Made by a program: the position numbers and the translations under genes. A DNA stretch of 64,000 nt from Thozetella sp. PMI_491 (Eukaryota; Ascomycota; Sordariomycetes; Chaetosphaeriales; Chaetosphaeriaceae), in NCBI GenBank assembly GCA_021432635.1, contig MU270085.1, positions 267,917 through 331,916 of the forward strand, read 5' to 3'. Every line of letters starts with the position of its first letter. The first letter of the stretch is position 1. Positions 43,543 through 55,838 of the stretch are shown piece by piece. Below the pieces are notes generated by a model. The model made no database searches, was not told where the DNA came from, and was given only the letters and a program-made list of their open reading frames with translations.

Positions 43543-45894
43543 ATGGCAGTGTCGGTGCTCGCTGCGGCAGCTGCGCAGGCCTCTTCTTTAGGTATTACCC
43601 CCTCCTTACAAATGTTACAAATGGACAGGGACAAGCTCCCGCCACCTCCTCCTTTTCACCTCCCCATCCCCTTTTTGCGTCGCACTACGTCTGCGCCTTC
43701 TTTTTCCCCATTCCGCGTCCCGCCTCTGGCTGCAAATAACTCAACCCTTGCGTCCGCAGACCACAAACACCCCGTCGAGGGCCAATCCAGTCTGTCCTCG
43801 TCCCCGCGCCAGTACCCGACCGATCTTTCTAGTCCCATTCTCGAAGAGGGCGATGAGACCGAGAGTGAGCCGATCAACGAGCCTGTCACTCCTGTGAGCG
43901 GCCGCCAGAGCCAGGACTTCCAGAACCTCCCCGCCAACCACCCCGACATCCACCCGGACACCAACCCCGACTCCCTCGCCTCCAGCACTACATTTGCCCC
44001 CGTGCACACCGAGGTCGCGCCCGCGAGCAAATCCGGCCTCGTCCTAGACACGAGCGCTGCCACCTCGCGGCCCACGACCGCCGAGACCTCCCCGAGGACA
44101 GCACGGCCGCCGCCCACGCCGAGCGCGCAGCCGGACCAGGAACCAGCCCCGACCCCCATCTCGCGCCGGTCGACTCGCAGTTCCATCTCGGGCGTCAAGC
44201 GCACCATGTCCAACTTCTTCCGGCGCAGCAATTCCCAGACGGACAAGGCCGCCTTTGGCTTGACCGAGCCCGGCTACATCGCCTCCTCCGACCCTAACCT
44301 GCAGGAGGCGGCGCCCAGGAAAATGCCAAATCGCCGGTGGTCCATGAACCGCAGCTCGAATACGACACGGTCCAACACGCCGCCCTCGCCGAGCTCGCCG
44401 CTCGAGATGGCGGTCAAGACACGGGAGCAGGCTTCGACGCCAACAGTTCCCAACTCGGACCAGTTCTTCCAGTCAGATTCGCGTAAGAACCGGGCCTCGA
44501 CTGGCTTTCACCTCCGCTCCAAGGTGGGCTTCGCCGGCAGCAACGAAGCGCGACCGCAGCATCAGGCGGTTCGGCGCCGGGCGAGCAGCTTCGACTACTC
44601 CAAGCAGGAAAAGCCCAGCGCCGCGGGCTCCAACGACCCGATCCACATGGAGCGTGCCCTGTGGGGGATGCCGGCCGAATCGGGCACCGGCGTAAAGGCA
44701 CGGCGGATGAGCTTGAGCCTGCCCGACGACTTCACGGTGGACGTGGCCGAGCTCTTGGCCGAGTTTGAGTACCAGCACAAGTTCCTGGGTCGCCACGGCA
44801 AGCACCTTGGCAAGGGTGCCACGTCCAAGGTGACGCTGATGGTACGCAAGGGCTGCCCCACCGAGCTGTATGCGGTCAAGGAGTTCCGTGGCAAGTCGTC
44901 GAGCGAGACGGCCGAGGAGTACGAGAAGAAGATCAAGTCCGAGTACACGCTCGCCAAGAGCCTGCATCACCCTAACATTGTCGAGACGATCCGCCTCTGC
45001 ACGGACCACGGCCGATGGAACCACGTCATGGAGTACTGCCAGGAGGGCGATCTATTCACCATGGTGAACAAGAAATACCTCAAGGCCGAAGACCGTGAGA
45101 AGGACCGGCTGTGTCTGTTCCGCCAGCTCGTGCAGGGCATTAACTACCTGCACGCCAACGGCGTGGCGCACCGCGACATCAAGCTGGAGAACCTGCTGCT
45201 CACAACCGATAGCAAGCTCAAGATTACCGACTTCGGCGTCTCGGAGGTCTTCTCGGGCATCCACCCGGGCCTCCGGGAGGCGGGCGGCCAGTGCGGCAAG
45301 AACATGGGCGAGATGCGCCTATGTGCGCCCGGAATCTGCGGTAGCGAGCCGTACATCGCCCCCGAGGTGCTCAAGAAGGACGGCCGGTACGACCCCCGCG
45401 CGCTCGATGTGTGGAGCTCGGCCATCGTCATGATCAACCTCATCTTCGGCGCGCCGTTGTGGCAGCGCGCCGAGCTCGCGCCCAAGAACCCCAAGCCGCA
45501 CCCCAACTACGTCAAGCTCGTCCGGGGCTGGGAGAAGTGGGAGGCCAAGCACAGCGAAGCCGAGCCCGTCATCACCGAGGCTGACTATCCCAAGGTGGAC
45601 GCGTTCGACTTTTGTGTCAAGCCGCCGGCGCTCCGCCGCATCCTGCTGCAAATGCTGAACCCGGAGCCCAGCAAGCGCATCACCATTCCCGAAGTTCTCA
45701 ACAACCGCTGGTTCAAGAATATTGAGTGCTGCCAGCTCGAGAGCTACGAGGACCCGGCCAAGATGATTGACGCATCCAAGAAGACGTGTCTGAACCGCGG
45801 CGGGCAGCGCAAGATCTTTTGCCACAACCACCTACCCCCCAGGGAGCACAACACACACTCCCTGGGCAAGATGCCGGGCAGTGCAGGATACTGA
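43543..45894 (+). CDS. Hal4/Sat4-type serine/threonine protein kinase
   Basis: An open frame of 783 codons. Residues 1-400 are disordered, rich in Ser, Pro and Thr. The kinase domain (about 412-735) has a glycine loop from G423 (GKGATSKV), the ATP-anchoring lysine K446 (YAVKEF), the catalytic HRD at 543-545, DFG at 563-565 and APE at 606-608, so it should be active. The activation segment contains VSEVFSGIHPGLREAGGQCG and LCAPGICGSEPY, typical of fungal Hal4/Sat4 kinases. In yeast these promote K+ uptake (Trk1/Trk2) and salt tolerance by stabilising plasma-membrane transporters; the same role here is inference. The N-terminal 168 bases at 43592-43759 could be an in-frame intron. Context at the start is good (AACATGGCA). 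The gene stands alone between large gene-free intervals. Confidence 0.95.
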   Translation: MAVSVLAAAAAQASSLGITPSLQMLQMDRDKLPPPPPFHLPIPFLRRTTSAPSFSPFRVPPLAANNSTLASADHKHPVEGQSSLSSSPRQYPTDLSSPILEEGDETESEPINEPVTPVSGRQSQDFQNLPANHPDIHPDTNPDSLASSTTFAPVHTEVAPASKSGLVLDTSAATSRPTTAETSPRTARPPPTPSAQPDQEPAPTPISRRSTRSSISGVKRTMSNFFRRSNSQTDKAAFGLTEPGYIASSDPNLQEAAPRKMPNRRWSMNRSSNTTRSNTPPSPSSPLEMAVKTREQASTPTVPNSDQFFQSDSRKNRASTGFHLRSKVGFAGSNEARPQHQAVRRRASSFDYSKQEKPSAAGSNDPIHMERALWGMPAESGTGVKARRMSLSLPDDFTVDVAELLAEFEYQHKFLGRHGKHLGKGATSKVTLMVRKGCPTELYAVKEFRGKSSSETAEEYEKKIKSEYTLAKSLHHPNIVETIRLCTDHGRWNHVMEYCQEGDLFTMVNKKYLKAEDREKDRLCLFRQLVQGINYLHANGVAHRDIKLENLLLTTDSKLKITDFGVSEVFSGIHPGLREAGGQCGKNMGEMRLCAPGICGSEPYIAPEVLKKDGRYDPRALDVWSSAIVMINLIFGAPLWQRAELAPKNPKPHPNYVKLVRGWEKWEAKHSEAEPVITEADYPKVDAFDFCVKPPALRRILLQMLNPEPSKRITIPEVLNNRWFKNIECCQLESYEDPAKMIDASKKTCLNRGGQRKIFCHNHLPPREHNTHSLGKMPGSAGY
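43592..43759 (+). other. Possible in-frame intron (168 bp) in the kinase N-terminus
   Basis: Begins GTATTA, ends CCGCAG after a pyrimidine-rich stretch with an ACTCAAC branch-like site. Its length is a multiple of three with no stop, so spliced and unspliced forms both stay open; removal would give a 727-residue protein without the Pro-rich insert. Confidence 0.45.
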
Positions 45895-46209
45895 AATTTT
45901 CGTTACTACATACAACTACATACAATACCACCTTGACGACTTGCATCCGGGACCTAGTCATATCCCCCCGACAACTCCATCATTCCTTTCTTTCTCTTTC
46001 CTAGTCTTCGGTTATTACTCTCCGGAGCCGTTATGATGATTGTAGCAATCGGAAAGGGGCGGGAGCATCGGGCATCCTTCGTTTTTGTCTTTTGTCTTTT
46101 TATACTCTAACCCCTGGCGTTACTAAGGAGGTCACTCATGAGAAGGGGGGGGAGGTGGTTCATCGCGCGGAATGGACCGCCTGATGTCTTCATCTTTCTA
46201 TTCCCCTCC

Positions 46210-46234
46210 CCTTCCCCCCTATAAGGGGGGAAGG
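46210..46234 (+). other. 10-bp perfect hairpin downstream of the kinase gene
   Basis: CCTTCCCCCC and GGGGGGAAGG flank a 5-nt TATAA loop, about 315 nt after the stop codon. A stem of this strength would lie in the kinase 3' UTR or just past it; a role in 3'-end formation or RNA stability is inference. Confidence 0.6.
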
Positions 46235-48636
46235 AGGCTAAGACGATATTCCTTTTGTGCAGCATCCAATCACGGAGCTCCTAGTCATTTTTAATCATGA
46301 AGCACACTGCTACTACCATTGAGTATCGCATCCCGGCAGTGGCATCTGCAGCGAGGATGCGATCTACGATGGGTACATACAAACATACATCTCTTGCGTT
46401 TTCCTGCGCCATAAAACAAACGCACTTTTTGATCTCGTCTGTTACTTGTTTTAATCACATTCATTCCCATTGCCTGTACGATTTCCGGGGCACGGCGGTC
46501 AGGAGGTGCCAAGTGCGAGAACAAAGATGGCGACCTGTGGCACAAGGCCGCTCTAGGACCAGGACCCCTATGCTGGATTAGGAAGAGGATAAGGGAGAAA
46601 GAAGCCAGACCCGAGAATGCGGGTATTCCGAGAGGGCCGACGCTGTAACCCTATGGGCTGGTCTCCAGGCAAATGAGCCAACAAAAAGGGGGAGCGGGAT
46701 AACCTAGAGCGAAGGAGGGGGGCGACCGAGGAGGATGAGGATGAGGACGAGGGGAAAAAAGGCGGCCAGATGAAATGCCTTGGCCCTGCCGGCGCAATTG
46801 ACGAAGACTTTCTACAGTCACAATGACAACGCAACGTACCTCGCTTCCCTCTCGCTTGGTAGATTGTCCAGTACTACAAGATGGTGCTGCCGTCGGCAGT
46901 ACTCGTGAGGTAGGTCATCTGCTCAGTACTACCGTGGCTTGCTTGCCTGTCTGCCTGCCCGCAGTGAATGCTCTACAAGGTACTCACAGAGCCCGCAGGC
47001 CCCCGTACCTGTGAGGGATCACGGGGCTGGTCGAGAGGTTCTTGGGGCCAACTCGACATCAGCTATCTCGGGAAAGGCCAGGCGGGATACCCGAAGGGAA
47101 ACGTACCCCGCTTGGGTCGAGAGGCGGCCCTCCCTCCCTCCTCCCTTCTCCTTGCCTTGTCCCTCTACCGAGCAGACTGCCGCTCCCTCTTAGCAGCAGT
47201 GGCACGCTGCAACCGAGACAAGAAATCTCGGGGAAGGGGGGGAGGCTGCCAAGTGCATCTTATCTTGTTCTGTCGCATGTTGTCCCAGTGCTACTAGGGC
47301 ATGACGTCGGCGCACCACCTCCCGGTAGAGCAAATAGTTCTCTCTTTTCTTCATGTCGCTGACGATGCTTTATTGCTTCCAAGCCGCCCGCCCCTCCTGG
47401 TCGTTTACGGACCACTTTCGTGCCGTGGGGCACAGCGAACGAGACCCAGACCAGATCGGTATACAAGTTTGATTGCTCATCATTAATCACATATTCGCTC
47501 CCGGGTTTTGTATCACTTGGGGGTACAGCAGGAGCAGCAGGAAATGAGGGGTTCTCGTGCGAAGGAGGCACCCGCATTGTTAAAGACCTCGAGTTGGGGG
47601 GGCTTCTGCTGTCTCTAGGGACTAGGCTGCCGCTCACTTCAGGTGACTGAGCACTCTAGTTTGTAGGGGCATGCGCAGCAGCCACGGGCCCGCCTCCTAG
47701 AAGGCCATACTGGGGAGAAGGGAGGGGGGTGGCGCATTCTATGTTACTCGAGGTCCAATGCCGCCGCCTAGACCGACCGTTGCTAGGCTCTGGGGCGACT
47801 AAAATTTCAGTCTATAATCCCCATTCGACATGGGCCAAACCCCGATCCCACCACGGATTCCGCGCTTTCTTCCATGTGTCCCGGGCGAGCGATGTGGAAG
47901 AATTAGAAATAGGGGAGTAGGAGGGTAGGGGAATAGGGGATTGGGGCAGGATGGGGAGAGACACGAAACGGAGGGCAAGAGAGAGTACGGCAAGAGAAGC
48001 AGAGCCAAGGCAACCCATTTCGCATCAATTCACACAGCACCCATTCATTGCCAAGAGGCACAAAAAACCCTCTTGTGCAACCGAATCACACACAATTCCG
48101 ATGCGTGCATGGCTGTCCTGCACGTCGACTAAATCGGTAGGGCATCTGTCCCTTCCCCCGCTTTCACCCCCCTCCCCCCGGCCGTCTCTCAAAACGTGCC
48201 TGTCTCTGTCGTCCCCCCATCCGTCGACTCCTCCCGTTGGTGGGATGTCGTGCGAGACGCCACCCCATCGAACGCTGTGGCATTGTTCGCCAAGAGCCAG
48301 TAGCGCAGCATATGCCCTTGGCCACACGTTCTAGAAGACGAGCCAAAAGGGAGGGGGGGGGGGCCGTCCGCTCCATGACGCGAGGCGGCTTGGCTCTTTG
48401 GAGGGGGTTCAAAAAGGCAGCGAGTGAGGGCTTAGCCGGCCGGCCCTTCTCCGAGAGCGCTCGGGTTCGGACTCGGGAGGAGAGGTTGGCCGGCAGAGAA
48501 ATCGCGGCAGGCCTATTGACGGTATGCCAGCGACGATACTATTAGAGGGTAGAGGATCGGCCGTGGGCACGCGTGGACCTGCTCTTTCGGTCCGCCTTTC
48601 CCATCCTGCTCCCGCTACAGCCCAGCCCGGCCCAGC

Positions 48637-48656
48637 CCAGCCAGCCAGCCAGCCAG
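48637..48656. repeat. (CCAG)5 microsatellite
   Basis: Five perfect CCAG units at the end of a CCCAGCC-rich stretch. Confidence 0.88.
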
Positions 48657-49626
48657 CCAACCCAGAGAGAGATATGCATGACGCTGTAGGGGGTCTAGGC
48701 GAGCCGCTGTACTGCACAGTACGACCTAGTACATACATGCCCTCAGGCCTGTGGGCAGGCTAGGTCAGACGCCACAGACGGAGGGGCGAGGATGCCAGAT
48801 GTCCCGGCAGCTCCGTGGCGCTGCAGGGTGGCCAGAGCTACTGGATTCCAACAGGGCTCTGGCGGCCAGGTCCGCATCATGAGACGATGACCTGATCCCT
48901 CATGGAGGCTTTACCTCCACCAGTTTAGTAGAATGGGCATGGAGATGAGGCCATACTGGGCGCACGCGACGACTGCCTTGGCGCTCGAGGCGTATCTCGC
49001 GGGGGGCCACGGCAAGGCAGAGGCTCTTTCCTGTTGCCGGACTTCCATACCGCCCTCCATCTCCATCTCACTGTATGTTCCGCTGGATTGGATTCAAGTA
49101 TTGGGCCGTCTTGCTCTCTCGGGGCATTGGTCTGACCCAAATTGCAAGGGCAAAGTCCCTGTTCGCGCTTGACAACGCCGGCCGAAATGGCGAGCGTGCA
49201 GCGGGATAACCAGACGAGCCAGATTGCCCCGCCAGTTGGAACCGCTTCTCTCCCCCGCCCGCCCCCCCAATCCATGACAGAGAAATCCCCGGCTAGAGGC
49301 TCCGCCTGCAGTGCAACGCCTCCCGGGTCTCACATGGTGCGTTGCGTGGGGGTGAGCGCCCCACCCGCTATGCCCAATGCCCGGCTACAGCGCTCCCCTC
49401 CAGTGACGTTTCGGTGATGTCCTCTGCCCCGGCTCAGTGGGGGTGATGAAGTCATGGCGATGGAACCAGGGAGTATCTGGTTTTTTTATTTTTTATTTAT
49501 TTTTTATTTTGCCTCTTCCAAGTTGTGTTTCCATGCAGGCCCAAGCTCTTGGAGCGTTGGAAGGGGTCAGGGGGTCAACAGTGCATGTAAACACAGCATG
49601 GCCCCTCTTCCCTCCTTCTTCTTTTA

Positions 49627-49642
49627 CCCCCCCCCCCCCCCC
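49627..49642. repeat. C16 homopolymer
   Basis: Sixteen consecutive C followed after 11 nt by a G6 run. Length may be affected by sequencing error. Confidence 0.8.
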
Positions 49643-51401
49643 TTTTATCCTTTGGGGGGAAAGGGAGGGCGGGGGCGAGCTAAGTTGCTAAACCCAAAGA
49701 TCAGGGCCGCCCAATAGCATACCGTTAGACCCGGTAGACAGTCTACAGTCCGCAGTCCGTCTTTCCGTACGACTTTGTAAGATTCGTACGGTATGCGGGG
49801 ACGCCGGCTTGTGTACAGTTACAACAAGAGTGCCTTCTCCCCTCACCCCCCCCCTCGGGACCTCTAAGTCTCTTCTGCTGCAGGTTGTAGCTGCAGGCTG
49901 ATTTGTGCACAGCAGCTGTGTTTCCCTCTCTGAGGCTCTGAACAGTCACAAGGCCGAACGTAGTTGCGCCATGCATGGCCTCGAGCCGCCGCTCATTCTG
50001 TTTTGGTGCGACTTGAGGGGGAAGCTACGGCGTGGCACTCGTAGAGGACCAAGCCCTATAGGTAGTATACACACGAAATCGGCGCAAGGCAATCTTGGAG
50101 CGCACGTCGACCCAGCATCTCCTTTTAGACAGACCTCCCTTTCCAGACGGCAGGAGGAAGTCTGCGACGACGGGGGTTCGGCTGGCGGGCCGCCCGACTG
50201 GACGTCCGTCGGTCTGTCTTTCTCAAGTCGTCTTATTGTGCCTATGAAACAGCTCTTCTTCCTCCATGTCACCGCTACAAGGCGATGTTCACGGCGAAAA
50301 AGAAACGTGCCACAGGCCAAGGGAGCGAAATCAAAAATTAGGACTAGAACGACCCCGAAGGGGAGGTTCACGAGTGGGAGACGCCACGACGTGCGACGCG
50401 GGCCATCCACCCTCCTCCATGGTGTTCATGATCGCCTTGGAGACAGTCAACTAAGTATGAAGAGACGGGAGGAAGCAAGATACCACCATCTATTTGTAGC
50501 CTAATGCTATATAGGCGAGGCACAGGTGGTCCTTGCACGTTAGCACATTTTGAAGGTCCAGCATATTTTTCGGGCATGCCGGAGATAATTATGGTACCCA
50601 GCTAAGTAATTGGCTAAGTAAGACTCTCGTGATGACCGAGGCGTGGTGCTCGCCCCCGCCCCCCGGTAGGGCCCAAAGGCTGGCGTCGAGGGGCAGCGCA
50701 ACGAGAGCCCCGCTTGGCCGATAGCACAGAAGCTCATACAATGATATGTCCTCAGGGCCCATGTTTGATGGCAGCTGGTGGCATGCGTTGACACCGGAGG
50801 TCTCACTACATTTCGGATAACATTTCTTTTTCCTTCCGAAGTCGTGCGATTCAGGGGCATGTAAACAAATCTAAACAGCCTGGGCCACGGCCCGTCAAGC
50901 CCCCTCTCTCCCCCGCTAAGAAGTGGCTAAGCGTTGAGACGGTGCCTCTTCTTGCGTTGACTTGTGTGTTCGGGCCGATACAAGCCACGCTTAGGATGTG
51001 TTTCCCCGCGGCCAGTCTGCACATCGCAAGGCGCATGAAGCGCACCTGGACATTTGCAAACAAGCCTCCGAGTACCTAGAGGGTCTAAATACCGCTCAGG
51101 TGCCCGCAAATCTCTACATGATACTACGGCAGATGGGCTTAGAACGGCTACGACTAGGTGAGGAGGGGGTTTGGTTTTGGTGCAATGTGTGTGCTATGAA
51201 TGTGTGGATTGCATTTGCATGCGCTCTGATCTCACGATTTCGCCCCGCTCTTGCCGGCCGGACGACACCAGTCCCGGCTCAACTTCTGTCTGCCACGGTC
51301 GATACATGCGCTCCTCCGCTCAGGGATCCGTTCTCCGCCATCGAGCACCCTCTGTCAGTTCTCCTAATATCATTGCCCCTTCGACCCACTCGTGGCTGCG
51401 A

Positions 51402-51460
51402 GGGGGGTTTTGGGGGAGCGGGGGGGGGGGGGGGAAGGGGGATGGGTTTGGGGGGTTTGG
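51402..51460 (+). other. G-quadruplex-prone cluster
   Basis: At least six runs of three or more G within 59 nt, including one of about 14, on the plus strand. It lies about 300 bp beyond the importin stop codon, on the template strand for that minus-strand gene. Confidence 0.7.
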
Positions 51461-51760
51461 TGTTGATTTCTGACTATAGATGCACTGTTCTTCTCTCTTT
51501 CATCATCCGGGTACCAGATCCATTATCCATCCTGACGCACCACGCCTAGGCCACTCGGTATACACTTGTATCCGGATCGATTTCGGCGTCTCCAAGTTGC
51601 AGTTTGGCGAAACATCGCACAAGGGGAAGGGGAGGCGAAGGTGGGGGGTTTGAGGTACGAGATGGGTCATGCTGGGCCCGGAGCTGAGGGATAGGGGGCC
51701 CTGCCTCGGCTCCAGCTGCGTTCACGCTGCTGGGTTTCACTCGACAGCCATCGGTACAAC

Positions 51761-54700
51761 CTAGCTGGCTGCACCATTGGCGGGCTGTGTAACGCCGGCC
51801 GCCGCCGCGGCCTGCTGAGCAATCAAGGCTTGGTTCTCGGCTTGCTGGCAGACAGCGGTGATGATGTTCTGTTCATCGGCTGAGAGATGCGACGTCAAAG
51901 AAGCGTAGAACTGAGGTTGCTCCTGCTGGAGGGCTGCTATGGCGTTAGCGAGACCTGTCCGCTCTGCGCACCCGCGAGGGAGTGGGGGTTCAAACTCGTA
52001 CCTAGCAGAGCTCCACGGAAGATGCCGTACGGCTCAATTTTGTCGAGGGGCGACTCGAGCAGGACGCTATCTTCGCCGAGCTCATCGTCTGAGTCGGTGC
52101 CGACAGCGCCAAACTTTTGTGCCTGCTCAAGGTTCTTGTCAGCGATCCTGCGGACCTAGGACGTACGCGTGTCAACTCGACCGGCCGTGGGGATAATCTT
52201 GACCACTAAAAATCGATAGCCAGAGGGCGACTTACCTCCTCATTGAGAAACTCGAGGTATGCTGTGCTCTCGTCCTTGACATCTTGTCCACCATCGTCTT
52301 CGTTTTCTTCTTCGCCCGTCCAAGCAGACTCGTCTTCGTTCCACTCCTCGTCCTCATCGTAGCCGTATCCGGCTTCCAACTGGAAATCATCCTTGAGCGC
52401 CTCTTCACGATCTAATGTCGCGGGGAGAGTATGTTAGCAATGAGACCAAACTAGTAGAACTGAGGAATTGCAGCGAAGGGTCTCTGGCGCCCAAGGGAGA
52501 GTGCCGGTGGGATTCAAGCGGGTTCAGCGTACTTTTCATGGCATTGGGTAAAGTGCTGAACAGCACTGTGATGCCCTGGAGCAAACGAGGCCACCCAACC
52601 GACACGCTGGCCGGGATCTGGTCAGCAGGGATGCGGAGCAAGGCCACGATAGCGATGATGCAGAGCTTCTTGTCGTGCACCCGAGTGAAGGAGTCCATGC
52701 TCCCGAACCACAGGCTGAAGAACTTATTCGTCCAGCCCTTGGATTCGAGAATTTGGAGGGCCAGCAGCGGGTTGTAGTGGATCGCGTTGATAACCATCTC
52801 CATCAAGTGAATCTTGTATGACTTGATAGTGACCTCCTGCGTCGCGAGGACATTCATCGCCATCTCGATGAACCCGTGCACGCAGCTGTCGATGTGGCCC
52901 CGGAGGCTCAGCATCATGGCCTCGGCCAGTTTACAGGCACAGATCCTGTCCACACCGCCAACCTTGGCGTCGGTGAACATATCAGACACCATGGAGAAAA
53001 GTGCCTGCACGTATTCAGGCTTCTGGATGAGCTGGGGGACGCCGTATTGCACGTAGTTGTCCAGCGCGGGGAGCATGTCCTCGAGATACAGTTCTGCGCC
53101 CGACTTAAATGTCGCGTGAACAAGCTCAAAGGCTTGCCACATCGTGTTGGAGATGGCCTTGGCGGCAAAAGTGCAGCTGTCGATTATCTCAAACACTTCG
53201 TTAAAAAGGTCTTGGGGCGGCCCGAGTTAGCTGCATGGGATCGTGACGGGGGGTCAGACCGGGGAAGTGGGGCGGGGAGATTACCGTAGAGCTTGTTCTC
53301 CAGTGTTACCTGGATGACAGGCATCAAGATGGACTCGATGTGAAGAAGTACGTCCGGCGTGCTCTCGAGGGTGAGGATCAAGGTCCCAATGGTCTGCAAC
53401 ACGCCGAGCGCCGTAATGCTCTTATCGTCCAGGAAGTCGCCATATTCGCCGTCGTCGTTTTGCTTGTCGTTCTTCTCGAGAAGCTCACGCACGATCCTGA
53501 GGTATGTGTCACGGAGCTGCTCGCTCAGTGCGACGGCGAATGGTGTCAATTCGCGAGCAAACACCTCAACAAAGTCCTCCATCACATTGGCCAGGGCGTC
53601 AATGTCGACCTCGTTCGCCAGCTTAAGCAGCTGCTGCATAATGGTTGGGATGCTCGTCTGCATGGTCGTCCGGATGACCTCGTGTCTGATCAGGGGCTGA
53701 AGGGCGAGCGCGGCCGTGACTCGGACCGGTAGAGCGGAATCCGCCATACACTCAATGATGTGGCGATAGATGACGAGCAGGTTGGCGGGCTCCTTGAAGT
53801 TGAGCTGCTCGAACTTCTCGATCGTGTCGCAAGCGCGCGCCCTGAGGTAGCCTTCGGAGCTGGTGAAGTCGGGAAACACGTAGCGGATCAGGAAGTACTC
53901 GACCTGGTCGGCGATGGGCGACTTCTTGCCGAGGATGACGGGGGCCAGAATGCCAATCATGCGCAAGGCACCCTCTTTGGAAATATGGTTCTTCTCAGCT
54001 TCCGCTGCCTGTTCGTATTGGTTGACGACCTCGTTGATGAACTTGAGGATCTCAAACGTTTGTTTCCTCCTAGTCTTGGTGAGGGTGACCAGGAAGTTAG
54101 TCGCTGCCACATCGGGAGCCGCCACTTCTTCGTAGAAATTGAGCTTGCGATGCAGATACTCCTCCGGCTGATCCTCGAAATTCTCCAGGTCCTCCTCTGA
54201 GAGACAAATGATGGGGAAGATCAAGTGGGTGATGAGGTTGTTCAGGTGCCCCTTGAGGTGGCTCCACATATCCTTAGGCCGGATGCACTCGTCAAGAAAC
54301 ACTATCGTGTACGACAAGCACGGCCGGCTTAGCCATACCGTCTTAGACACCCACTTCTCGATCTCCTGGAGGTAATGCTTAAGAATCTCGGGCGCGATCT
54401 GGGCTGAGAACTCCTTAGCAAAACGAACTGCGACGTCATTGCTTGACTTGTCCATAATGGTTGCAGGATTTCCGTGCCTGCAGACTCGGTCAGCTAGAGC
54501 AGTCCACTCATTCGCTCCCACGGGTTTCCCCTGTGCTTCTTGTCTTCCGCGGGGAGGCCGGCATACCTAATGTAGAGGCGGTTTAGGTTGAAGTAGGCCC
54601 ACTTCTTCGCCTTCCACCAGTGGTGTCGCTCGCGCTCGGGGGGGTCGTCGTTCATGGCGCTGGCCGGGATGGCCTTGGATACGGTCTGCAAGAAGATGGT

Positions 54701-55838
54701 GCACCATCCAATGTTCACGGGACCGTCCCTGAGGAAGTCGGAGAGCTCGAGCTGCGAGACTATGTCAGCATACGCCCCCTAACACCCGAAACGCCTGCCC
54801 GACCGGGGGGGGGGCCGAGATCACCCACCCATGTGGCATGCTTGTAGGCCTTCAAGGCAATGTGCAGCATCTCGCCGGCCTCGTCGCTCTCTTGGTTGAC
54901 CAACTCATTGCAGATGGCGAGCAGGCGGGGGAAGCTAGCCGCGATGATCTTGTCAAAATGAGATCGATTCGCGCCGTCGCTCGCCTTGAACCGATACGCG
55001 CGGCAAACGGCTAGCAGGCATTGGAGACCAGCGAGAACCGAGGGCGCATCATTGGTGTTCAAAAGCTGGAGGGTGAAGTCCATAAAACTAGGCCATTGGT
55101 TGGGGAAGTCGAAGTGCAGGATCCGCTGGAGGATGGGGATGAGCTGCTGCCGCACCAAGGGCTGGGACACGGCTAGGATGGGCAGCAACCGGTCTCGAAA
55201 GCGGGCCTTTTCATCTTCGGGTATCACCGTCTCGGTCGGGTATTGCTCTGAGCGATTCCAAGCACGGTTGACGCGGTTCTTGAGGTAGATGACAGCTACG
55301 GACGCGTCAGTATTTTGACCGGGATGCCGGAGAGGGGGGAGGAGAGAAGGGGCAGGGGTCTCGTGTCGAGGCATGGCAGAGCGGCAAAGGTGAGCGGCAA
55401 GGGGCACAGGGCATACTCGAAAGCTGGAGGTTGACGTCTTGCTCCGACTGCAAGATCTCGAGGAGGATATCGGTGAAGCCGGCGTGCTCTTCGGCCTAGA
55501 AAGCGGGAGCAGGCCGCGATGCGTTAGCAAGCAGGGAGATGTGTGGCAGTCGGAGGACCGAGGGGTAGGCGGGCCCGGAAGGCGGTGACGGCGCTCCTCC
55601 CGAGAAAGAAAAACAAAGAAGCAGGCCGTGTGCGAGGGTGGCGGGAGCCGGTAGCCAGCGTGCGCAGGAGCGATCCACGGCAGGAGGGAGGCAGGCTGAC
55701 GCGCAGGTGCGGGCGCGAAAGGGGGGGGGGGAGGGAGCCGGGACTGACCTGCTTGAGTTGAAGCTCAGCCCGTCTTCGAGTGTCGGTGTCGGCATCGAGG
55801 GTGCCAACGATGCAGTTCCGAATGGTAGCGGCATCCAT
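51761..55838 (-). CDS. Importin-7/8 family nuclear import receptor (Sxm1/Nmd5-type)
   Basis: Nine exons on the minus strand: 55838-55749, 55495-55417, 55295-54829, 54751-54567, 54477-53285, 53210-52533, 52411-52236, 52155-52002 and 51936-51761. They give 1065 residues, close to the usual 1040-1050. All introns (65-253 bp) are GT-AG and every join keeps the frame. Importin-7/8 proteins are HEAT-repeat karyopherins that carry ribosomal proteins, histones and other cargo into the nucleus and release them on binding Ran-GTP. The importin-beta N-terminal domain spans about 1-100 (ELQLKQAEEHAGF, TVIYLKNRVNRAW, FPNQWPSFMDF). Helical repeats continue through the protein, with the conserved LYIRHGNPATIMDKSSN segment near residue 275. 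An acidic loop (EDEEWNEDESAW) lies near residue 920 and a Gln/Ala-rich tail ends the protein. It may be the single Sxm1/Nmd5 orthologue. Confidence 0.96.

Larger units (their letters stand above)
45895..51760. other. Gene-free interval, about 5.9 kb
   Basis: Kinase 3' region, then GC-rich DNA without a supported gene, then the importin 3' side. Overlapping chance frames only (for example 47260-47637 minus and 49905-50504 plus). Contains a hairpin, a CCAG repeat, a C16 run and a G-run cluster listed separately. Confidence 0.45.

Noticed and set aside
49905-50504. 199-codon plus-strand frame
   Set aside because: No domain, Arg/Ser skew and overlapping minus-strand frame of similar length.
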